64,000 bases of DNA from Chryseobacterium sp. GTDB taxonomy: Bacteria > Bacteroidota > Bacteroidia > Flavobacteriales > Weeksellaceae. The translations under genes and the position numbers were made by a program. The stretch covers positions 28,913 to 92,912 of the forward strand of contig NZ_JARBTK010000010.1 in assembly GCF_029240215.1 (NCBI RefSeq), written 5' to 3'. The notes beneath the pieces are model-generated. The model was not told the DNA's origin. It searched no databases and was given only the letters and a program-made list of their open reading frames with translations. Position 1 is the stretch's first letter. Every line of letters begins with the position of its first letter. This document shows, in pieces, positions 58,327 to 64,000 of the stretch.

Positions 58327-58893
58327 ATGGCAACAAGTAACGATATAAAAAAAGGTCTTTGCATCGAGTACAGCAATGATATTTTTAAAGTAATCGAATT
58401 TATGCACGTAAAACCAGGGAAAGGTCCTGCTTTCGTGAGAACAAAATTAAAATCGGTAACCAACGGTAAAGTAATTGATAATACTTTTTCTGCAGGTCAT
58501 AAAATTGACGAAGTGAAAGTAATTACAAGAAAATTCCAATATCTTTATGATGATGAGAATGGTTTCCACTTTATGAATAATGAAGATTTCTCTCAACTGT
58601 ACTTAGACAAAGAAATGATTGAAAACTCAAATCTGATGAAAGCAGGTGAAGAGGTAACGATCATTTTGAAAGAAGCTGACGAAACTCCGCTTTCTGCAGA
58701 GCTTCCACAATCGGTTTATTTAGAAGTTGTTGAAGCTGATCCGGGTGTGAAAGGAAATACAGCGACAAACGCTCTGAAAAACGCAATCGTTGAGACAGGA
58801 GCAAGAGTAATGGTTCCTTTATTCATTGAAGCAGGAGACAAAATAAAAGTAAGCACTGAAGACGGTTCTTACTTAGAAAGAGTAAAAGAATAA
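58327..58893 (+). CDS. efp: Translation elongation factor P
   Basis: A 188-residue three-domain factor that helps ribosomes through polyproline stretches. The N-terminal KOW-like domain shows FMHVKPGKGPAFVRTK, where the second Lys of KPGKG (Lys32) is the position modified in EF-P proteins. The C-terminal signature LPQSVYLEVVEADPGVKGNT and GARVMVPLFIEAGDKIKVST is intact. Closed by a hairpin terminator. Confidence 0.97.
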   Translation: MATSNDIKKGLCIEYSNDIFKVIEFMHVKPGKGPAFVRTKLKSVTNGKVIDNTFSAGHKIDEVKVITRKFQYLYDDENGFHFMNNEDFSQLYLDKEMIENSNLMKAGEEVTIILKEADETPLSAELPQSVYLEVVEADPGVKGNTATNALKNAIVETGARVMVPLFIEAGDKIKVSTEDGSYLERVKE

Positions 58894-58910
58894 TTATTCA
58901 AAATAATATG

Positions 58911-58946
58911 AAGCTGGAAGTATAACAACTTTCAGCTTTCATTTTT
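58911..58946 (+). terminator. Terminator after efp
   Basis: A 10-bp stem AAGCTGGAAG / CTTTCAGCTT (one G-T pair), 8-nt loop, then TCATTTTTA, 17 nt after efp. Confidence 0.75.
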
Positions 58947-58966
58947 AGGGCAGCTATTGTAGTTTA

Positions 58967-58998
58967 TCCTGAGCTTGTCGAAGGACCTTCAAGTCGGG
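58967..58998. repeat. Short palindromic intergenic repeat (TCCTGAGCTTGTCGAAGGA type)
   Basis: The sequence TCCTGAGCTTGTCGAAGGA is followed by CCTTCAAG, forming a GAAGG/CCTTC foldback. From memory, CTGAGCTTGTCGAAGG-type elements are frequent repeats between genes in many bacteria. Only one copy is seen here. Confidence 0.4.
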
Positions 58999-59080
58999 CT
59001 GCGAGCTCAAACCAAAAACAAAACTTGTCTGAGTTTAAAACCGTGACAAGATCGATAAACTAAAAAAACATCATTAAAAT

Positions 59081-59983
59081 ATGACGTTTCATCAGCCACA
59101 AAAACTGAAAACAGTTGCAGATCTTATCGGAGCTAAATTCGTAGGTTCCGAAGATTTTCAGGTTTTAGGAACAAACGAAATTCACCGAGTAAAATCTGGT
59201 GAAATTGTCTTCGTCAATCATCCAAAATATTACGATAAAGCTTTAAATTCTGCTGCTACCATCATTCTAATTGATAAAGAAGTAGATTGTCCGGAAGGAA
59301 AAGCACTGTTGATTTCTGACGATCCGTTTGGAGATTTCAATAAAATCAATACCCATTTCACCAAAATCTATAATTTCACGGAGACACTTCATGATGTGGA
59401 AATAGGAGAGGGTACAAAAATTCACCCGTCTGCAGTCCTCGGAAACAACATTACCATCGGAAACAACACCATTATTTTTCCAAATGTTGTAATAGGAGAC
59501 CGCACCGTAATTGGTGATAATGTGATTATTCAATCCAATACTGTTTTGGGAGGCGACGCATTTTATTACAGAAAAGTCAATGGAAATTTTGACCGTTTAA
59601 TCTCTGTAGGAAACGTGATCATCGAAAACAACGTAGAAATCGGAAACGGTTGTACAATTGACAGAGGAGTGACAGATTCCACCATTATTGGTGAAGGTTC
59701 CGTTTTGGATAATCAAATTCAGATCGGTCATGATACTGTAATTGGTAAAAAATGTCTCATTGCTTCTCAGGTCGGCATTGCAGGCTGTTGCATCATTGGT
59801 GATGAGGTTACTTTATGGGGACAGGTCGGCATAGCTTCAGGGAATAATATCGAATCAGGATCTGTACTTCTAGGCAAAACCGGAGTCAACAGAGATTTGA
59901 AAAAAGGAACTTATATCGGAATGTTTGCAGAAGATTATAAAACTTACCTGAAAAAAGAAGTGAAACTGAGAAATCTTGAGTAA
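59081..59983 (+). CDS. Second LpxD-like acyltransferase
   Basis: A 300-residue paralogue of LpxD. It keeps the N-terminal uridine-binding-like region ([20 protein letters not shown]), the hexapeptide helix and the catalytic-type His in [20 protein letters not shown], plus [17 protein letters not shown] in place of GGDGFGFQ. It is about 40 residues shorter than the lpxD at 54731 and lacks its C-terminal helix pair. It may acylate a different nucleotide amino sugar or act in lipid A under other conditions. It stands apart from the lpx operon, behind the efp terminator. Confidence 0.85.
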   Translation: MTFHQPQKLKTVADLIGAKFVGSEDFQVLGTNEIHRVKSGEIVFVNHPKYYDKALNSAATIILIDKEVDCPEGKALLISDDPFGDFNKINTHFTKIYNFTETLHDVEIGEGTKIHPSAVLGNNITIGNNTIIFPNVVIGDRTVIGDNVIIQSNTVLGGDAFYYRKVNGNFDRLISVGNVIIENNVEIGNGCTIDRGVTDSTIIGEGSVLDNQIQIGHDTVIGKKCLIASQVGIAGCCIIGDEVTLWGQVGIASGNNIESGSVLLGKTGVNRDLKKGTYIGMFAEDYKTYLKKEVKLRNLE

Positions 59984-59995
59984 ACTGTACAAATC

Positions 59996-60694
59996 CTAAG
60001 TCCAAAAATAGAGTTTCAGAATAGAAGTTAATATCAAAATACTTTTGCTAAAACAGATTGTTCTCCGATTTAATCTTTTTAAATGAGTCCTGATATTCAG
60101 ATTTTTTCTTTCGATGCAATTGGTTCCAAATTTTTTCGTATGATGGATATCCTTTGGAATTAAGTATTGATAGTGTCTGAGTTTATCTGTGTGTATTTTT
60201 TTCCGGATTAGAATTGAGAAGAGTTTTTATTACAGTGTTTAAGGTTTTATTTGTTCGTTTACCTATGTAGAAGCTAGCAACTCTTTTACTTTTTTTATCA
60301 ATAGCATAAACCAACCATTGCATATTTGATTTCTTTTTGATGAAAAGTCTCATTTCATCAAGTTCGTAAGATTGATAATAGCAGATTTAGGTTGAGTAAT
60401 ATCCGCTGCAATTTTAATAATTCTTCTAAGTAAAGTTGTTGTGGAAATGTTTAATACTCTGGCTGTACTTCTGATTCCTAAACCTTCTTTTGTCAGTTGA
60501 ATTATTTTTGAATTGATATTCTTATGACAAGCTTTATAACTGTAAAATTCTAAAAATCGTTTATTGCAGCTCTTACAGATATACTACTGTTTTCTGGTTT
60601 TTGTAGTTCCGTTTTTGATAATGTTTTTTGAATAACAGTTTTTACACATTCCTGTATCACTAACTCTGATACACGAGGAATGATCTTCAGTCAT
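59996..60694 (-). pseudogene. Decayed IS1-family transposase
   Basis: Translating the minus strand in three frames gives one IS1-type transposase. The N-terminal zinc finger has MCKNCYSKNII and, after an in-frame TAG, YICKSCNKRFLEFYSYKACH. The recognition helix region is STARVLNISTTTLLRRI. After a frameshift come YELDEMRLFIKKKSNMQWL and VYAIDKKSKRVASFYIGKRT; after a second shift, HTDKLRHYQYLIPKD and ERKNLNIRTHLKRLNRRTIC, ending at 59996. At least one stop and two frameshifts make it inactive. Clear terminal inverted repeats were not found. Confidence 0.85.
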
Positions 60695-60720
60695 TTAGAT
60701 ATGTTTTTTTCTGCAAAAAT

Positions 60721-60751
60721 AAACAAGAGCAGGGAATGCCTACTCTTGTTT
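60721..60751 (-). terminator. Hairpin downstream of the Rhs cassette array
   Basis: AAACAAGAG / CTCTTGTTT stem, extended by AGG/CCT after one mismatch, lying 33 nt beyond the stop codon of the last Rhs fragment. Confidence 0.65.
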
Positions 60752-60783
60752 TGATTTATTTATTTTTAAATGAGTTGTGAAAT

Positions 60784-61055
60784 TCAGTGAGTTAATCTTT
60801 TTAAAATGCTCATCACTAACTTTGATACATTACCCGGATCAATAAACATAATCGGGTTGTCTAAAGCATACGTATAAGTAGAAAATCTCCTACTTGTCTC
60901 AGCTAAAGGATCCACAACACCCCATCTCCCAATATCCGGCATATAAAATCTCGCTCCGTAGTCATACATTCCAGACTCCTGTAGCTCCTTTCCCTTGTAC
61001 TTATACTGATAACTAGGATTACCTACCAAAAGATTATATCCCTCATGTATCTGGA
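60784..61055 (-). pseudogene. Rhs core fragment, decayed cassette A
   Basis: A remnant of an Rhs C-terminal region. It keeps [56 protein letters not shown] and MFIDP, but the frame is closed by stops upstream. The variable toxin end is reduced to 16 residues ([16 protein letters not shown]). It is the third copy of the Rhs core in the window and has lost both its upstream repeats and any recognisable toxin. The IS1 remnant lies beyond it. Confidence 0.8.
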
Positions 61056-61090
61056 TTTCGTGTTATTTTTTTGTCAGTTACAGTTAATAA

Positions 61091-61125
61091 TTGATTAGGT
61101 AATCTTTCGAATATTACCTAATCAA
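61091..61125 (-). terminator. Hairpin closing cassette B
   Basis: Perfect 13-bp stem TTGATTAGGTAAT / ATTACCTAATCAA with a 9-nt loop, including the stop codon of the small gene at 61118. It separates cassette B from cassette A. Confidence 0.7.
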
Positions 61126-61579
61126 ACTTCATAGCATTTCGAGTTGACATTACTATATAATATTCTTTTCTATTTTTTTTATTTACCCCACCAAACCTTT
61201 TTTTATATAATTTACTGTCTTTATTAAATATATTTATAATAATATATTCTTGATTTAAAAAGATTTTTGGTATAGAAACTAAATACTTCTTTGCTGTTGA
61301 AAACTTTGGCAAAATTGTTTCAAAGCTAATTTGAAAGTCTAATGATTCATCATTAATAAATTTAGAATAGTTTTCTTCAGATAAATCAATAGTTCCAACG
61401 ATATACTTTGCTTCAATTGATCCCATGGAAGGAGTATTAACTTGCATATTATATGTAAGTATACAAGGCTGATCATCTATCATAATCAGAAAATTACTCT
61501 TTCTGGTTTGAGAAAAATGATAAGCCGAAAATAATAGGCATAATAAAAAAAAGGACTGTTTAAAATATTTATTTCGCAT
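61118..61579 (-). CDS. Candidate immunity protein of Rhs cassette B
   Basis: A 153-residue protein with a signal peptide ([17 protein letters not shown]) and no recognised domain; the mature part is rich in Ile, Lys and Ser. Its ATG overlaps the stop of the Rhs toxin end by 11 nt (ATGCGAAATAA). In polymorphic toxin loci the gene directly after the toxin tip usually encodes the immunity protein, so this role is inferred from position. The exported location would imply protection in the periplasm or envelope. Confidence 0.6.
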   Translation of the reverse strand: MRNKYFKQSFFLLCLLFSAYHFSQTRKSNFLIMIDDQPCILTYNMQVNTPSMGSIEAKYIVGTIDLSEENYSKFINDESLDFQISFETILPKFSTAKKYLVSIPKIFLNQEYIIINIFNKDSKLYKKRFGGVNKKNRKEYYIVMSTRNAMKFD

Positions 61580-62504
61580 TTCTGTTAAGTATATTATTTA
61601 TAACTTTCATTGTTAATTTACGGATAGGTTGAGCTATATTACTTCCTGTATAAATTGCAGCACCAATATCTCTATAATCATCAAATTTTCCATTTGATCT
61701 CCGAATAATGTTTGTTCTATTTCCAACTTCTAATCTCCCTACAATAATATTTGTTCCTTTACCTTTAAACGTAACATCATCGACCCCTGGTGTTGGTGTC
61801 AAAGCATCAAAAGGATAAGGTGTGTCATTTAATACAAATAATCCGATTGGATGCAAATGTATTGAGGTGTGAGTTCTTGGGCTCGAATACATTTGTGCCG
61901 TTGCGCTCGCATTATTTTTTGCATCAACTGTTGGTAATGGTCCAGTAGGACCTCTTGATATGATATCATCTCCTTCAATAGAAGAAGATTCTTCTCTAAG
62001 CCCTCCATTTTTGTCACCTCTTTCTTTCACATTTATAAGTTCTCTTAAAACAACATCTGAAGGAATAATCATTCCAATATTAAATTCACTTAGTTGGTTC
62101 AAAGAAATATGTCGTCCATTTTTTTCTGCATTTTTTATTGCATCAAGATCAGTTTTATTAGAAACCATTACTACTCCTTCATCTTTCGTTCCATCGGTAC
62201 CAATTTTTTTACCATTTTCATTAACATAGTCAATAGGAGGCATACTACTTCTAAAATCCCTGAACGCCTGTTGCGCAGCAGCTCCCGAAAGAGCAGCTTC
62301 TCTTCCATCCGGATCGATAAACATGATCGGGTTGTCTAAAGCATAGCTATACGTAGAAAATCTTCTGCTTGTTTCAGCGAGCGGGTCTACGACACCCCAT
62401 CGTCCGATGTCACTCATATACATTCTTGCTCCGTAGTCACTCATTCCTGTTTCTTTTTGCAATTCTTTACCATTGTAACCATAGTTGTACGAAGGATTTC
62501 CCGC
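61569..62504 (-). CDS. Orphan Rhs C-terminal toxin cassette B
   Basis: The frame opens right after a TAA-TAG pair and begins inside the Rhs core ([20 protein letters not shown]), so no full rhs gene precedes it. After the core end [15 protein letters not shown] a variable region of about 235 residues follows. Near its end [20 protein letters not shown] and [10 protein letters not shown] resemble the H-x-H-P ... D zinc motif of JAB/JAMM peptidases; an upstream Glu (GGLREE) could complete the site. Its first ~113 nt match cassette C with one difference. It probably works by recombining onto a main rhs gene. Confidence 0.75.
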   Translation of the reverse strand, partial: AGNPSYNYGYNGKELQKETGMSDYGARMYMSDIGRWGVVDPLAETSRRFSTYSYALDNPIMFIDPDGREAALSGAAAQQAFRDFRSSMPPIDYVNENGKKIGTDGTKDEGVVMVSNKTDLDAIKNAEKNGRHISLNQLSEFNIGMIIPSDVVLRELINVKERGDKNGGLREESSSIEGDDIISRGPTGPLPTVDAKNNASATAQMYSSPRTHTSIHLHPIGLFVLNDTPYPFDALTPTPGVDDVTFKGKGTNIIVGRLEVGNRTNIIRRSNGKFDDYRDIGAAIYTGSNIAQPIRKLTMKVINNILNRNAK

Positions 62505-62511
62505 CTATTAT

Positions 62512-62545
62512 CTCCCACACGAGACAAGCGTGCGAGAGCGAGGAG
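62512..62545. other. GC-rich joint between candidate immunity gene and cassette B
   Basis: A 34-nt segment with 22 G or C, in a region otherwise around one-third GC, immediately outside the point where cassette B stops matching cassette C. It starts CTCCC and ends GGAG. It may be a recombination scar or a remnant of another element. Confidence 0.4.
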
Positions 62546-62552
62546 TTCTTGT

Positions 62553-63062
62553 TTACAAAGTTAAATTATCATTTTTTCTTCCCCATTTCTTATATAATTG
62601 AAACTCTCGTAATTCCTTTAATCTGTAATCCGGTGCATTAGAAATTATCTTACGAGATTTGATATTAACAATTTCAAATCCTTTTTTTAAAATTTGATCA
62701 TCATTATTGAATTTTTTTCCAATTACTGATATACAAGGTAGCCCAAGCGAGTCATGGGGTGGTACGGAAATCGGCGTTAGCGCTTCAAAATTAATTTCAA
62801 ATGTATCTTTTTTGTACACGTGTCTATAATTTTCTTGGACATCTTTAAGGGAAATTTTGATTGTATCATTTGTAGGATTTCCAAATAATAGAAAAGTCTC
62901 AACATTTTTAATATTTATACTATCTTTTGTATAATCACATATTAAATTTTGGAATGAACAAACTGCTTCTTCATTTTTAGAAATTGACTTTTTACAGGAT
63001 ATAAAAAAAACGGCTAACATCAATAGTAAAAAACCAAAATTATTTTTACTTGTATTTTTCAT
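62553..63062 (-). CDS. Candidate lipoprotein immunity protein of Rhs cassette C
   Basis: A 169-residue predicted lipoprotein: signal peptide NNFGFLLLMLAVFFISC with the lipidated Cys, then a soluble region (KDSINIKNVETFLLFGNPTN) that looks beta-rich. No family recognised. The ATG at 63062 lies inside the end of the rhs gene (17-nt overlap), so expression is coupled. The position directly after the toxin tip suggests immunity; a membrane anchor would suit a toxin acting in the periplasm. An upstream in-frame ATG at 63083 would spoil the signal peptide. Confidence 0.65.
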   Translation of the reverse strand: MKNTSKNNFGFLLLMLAVFFISCKKSISKNEEAVCSFQNLICDYTKDSINIKNVETFLLFGNPTNDTIKISLKDVQENYRHVYKKDTFEINFEALTPISVPPHDSLGLPCISVIGKKFNNDDQILKKGFEIVNIKSRKIISNAPDYRLKELREFQLYKKWGRKNDNLTL

Positions 63063-64000
63063 AATAAAATTTATCATTACCATAATTTTTTTTCATTAAT
63101 TTTTGGAATTCAGGAGTTGTTTTCTTGAAAATAGGTGATGCTATTTGATGTTCATATATACGAACATGCTCTTTTGCTAAATCTAATGTTGTTTTAATTT
63201 TAGATTTTATTGATATATGACTTACCTGACCTCCTTCGTGACTTAATGCTGAAATCATATTATATTTGTCATTGTATAAATCCGAGACCTGTCCATTGCC
63301 AATCATTAAAGATACTGTATTGGTATCTGAATTTGCTTGCATTAAAGCATCGGGATTATATTCACCCCCATTAAAACTAGAAACTTTCCCTACCATTTTA
63401 CCAGCCTCAAAATGAAAGTCTGCAATTCCCACAGAAGTACTATTTCTTTTAAGATTATTTAAGTCTACACCCGCTTCTTTAGCATAATGATTTGCAATAT
63501 TTGCTAAAATAAAAGCATTGTCCTTATTAAAATTATAATCTTTTAGCTGCGTTGATAACCATGGTGCTGTATTCAAACTACCTGTAATCGGATTTTGAAA
63601 ATCTATAACAATATTATTTGTTTTCTTATTGTCAGTGTAAAGATATTTCCCAAATTGATTAAAATGATCATCTGGAGGCATCTGACTTTGTAATTGTCTT
63701 ACCATATCTTGCGCAGCTTGTCCTGTATAAATCGTAGCTTCTCTACCATCCGGATCAATAAACATAATTGGGTTATTCAAAGCATACGTATACGTAGAAA
63801 ATCTTCTGCTTGTTTCCGACAGCGGATCTACCACACCCCATCGTCCGATGTCACTCATATACATTCTTGCTCCGTAGTCACTCATTCCTGTTTCTTTTTG
63901 TAATTCTTTACCATTGTAACCATAGTTGTACGAAGGATTTCCCGCCAAAACATTATATCCTTCATGTTTCAACCCAAACGGATAATAGTTGTTTTCTTCA
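63046..64000 (-). CDS. Rhs polymorphic toxin, C-terminal part (main gene, cut by window edge)
   Basis: The frame is open to the right edge; upstream repeats lie outside. Visible: [40 protein letters not shown], the core motif [20 protein letters not shown] and [15 protein letters not shown]. These mark the autoproteolytic Rhs core that encloses and releases the tip. The toxin end of about 240 residues contains ISALSHEGGQVSHISIK, a site like the HExxH of zinc peptidases but with Gln in place of the second His, and a basic tail (MKKNYGNDKFYYEKYK). The delivery route is not visible in the window. Confidence 0.85.
   Translation of the reverse strand, partial: EENNYYPFGLKHEGYNVLAGNPSYNYGYNGKELQKETGMSDYGARMYMSDIGRWGVVDPLSETSRRFSTYTYALNNPIMFIDPDGREATIYTGQAAQDMVRQLQSQMPPDDHFNQFGKYLYTDNKKTNNIVIDFQNPITGSLNTAPWLSTQLKDYNFNKDNAFILANIANHYAKEAGVDLNNLKRNSTSVGIADFHFEAGKMVGKVSSFNGGEYNPDALMQANSDTNTVSLMIGNGQVSDLYNDKYNMISALSHEGGQVSHISIKSKIKTTLDLAKEHVRIYEHQIASPIFKKTTPEFQKLMKKNYGNDKFYYEKYK

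Noticed and set aside
61960..62641. Several overlapping plus-strand frames opposite the Rhs cassette
   Set aside because: Ser/Phe-rich shadows of the minus-strand Rhs sequence; no homology seen.
60784..64000. Triplicated Rhs core read as a CRISPR or tandem DNA repeat
   Set aside because: Copies are over 1 kb apart, coding, and flanked by different genes; there are no short regular spacers.

Overview
The window looks like a chromosomal segment of a low-GC Bacteroidetes bacterium of the Flavobacteriia, closest in style to Chryseobacterium and relatives (inference from protein families). Evidence: TAnnTTTG-type -7 promoter boxes just upstream of many genes, a type IX secretion (T9SS) cargo with a C-terminal sorting domain, a PorX-type REC-PglZ regulator, the fused lpxC-fabZ gene, and a bacteroidete-type Rhs locus. 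No rRNA, tRNA or CRISPR was seen.

Layout. (1) 1-3.2 kb: metal resistance: the 3' part of a chromate transporter, then arsenate reductase, Acr3 arsenite efflux and an ArsN-like acetyltransferase. (2) 3.4-9.3 kb: glyA, recX, a 1197-residue T9SS-exported surface protein and a small membrane protein. (3) 9.8-48.5 kb: a very large surface-polysaccharide region made of two consecutive Wzx/Wzy-type modules. Module 1 (9.8-35 kb) has a WbpM-like dehydratase, Wza, Wzc, a UDP-sugar dehydrogenase, a dTDP-Fuc3NAc/Qui3NAc-type set (two fdtA-like genes, fdtC, fdtB), Wzx, Wzy, glycosyltransferases, the UDP-L-FucNAc set (capE, cupin, capF, fnlC), WbuB, a PglC-like initiating transferase, and a GNAT/PLP/FemAB/aminotransferase group. 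Module 2 (35.1-48.5 kb) has its own initiating transferases, a second Wzc, a second Wzx, an EpsG-type polymerase, four GT2 enzymes, a GDP-mannose 3,5-epimerase-like gene, a frameshifted glycoside-hydrolase-like gene and rmlC. (4) 48.6-59.98 kb: housekeeping genes: a broken rimO, an RlpA-like protein, xth, porX, an HD phosphohydrolase, the lipid A block lpxD/lpxC-fabZ/lpxA, a small exported protein, efp, and a second lpxD-like gene. (5) 60-64 kb: a decayed IS1-family transposase and, on the minus strand, an Rhs polymorphic-toxin locus: the 3' end of a main rhs gene running off the window, followed by an orphan Rhs C-terminal cassette and a decayed third cassette. The first two toxin ends each overlap a downstream small gene that is a candidate immunity gene.

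The genes fit a picture of envelope construction and surface competition: lipid A, capsule or O-antigen, T9SS cargo with its regulator, and contact-dependent toxins. The most novel material is the Rhs toxin/immunity array at the right edge (a JAMM-like toxin end, a toxin end with an HEGGQ site, and two unrecognised candidate immunity proteins). Also notable are the double polysaccharide locus with its unusual amino-sugar decorating genes, and the disrupted rimO and glycosidase genes. Several starts given here are internal ATG or GTG codons, because the longer open frame would begin inside a promoter box or an upstream gene.
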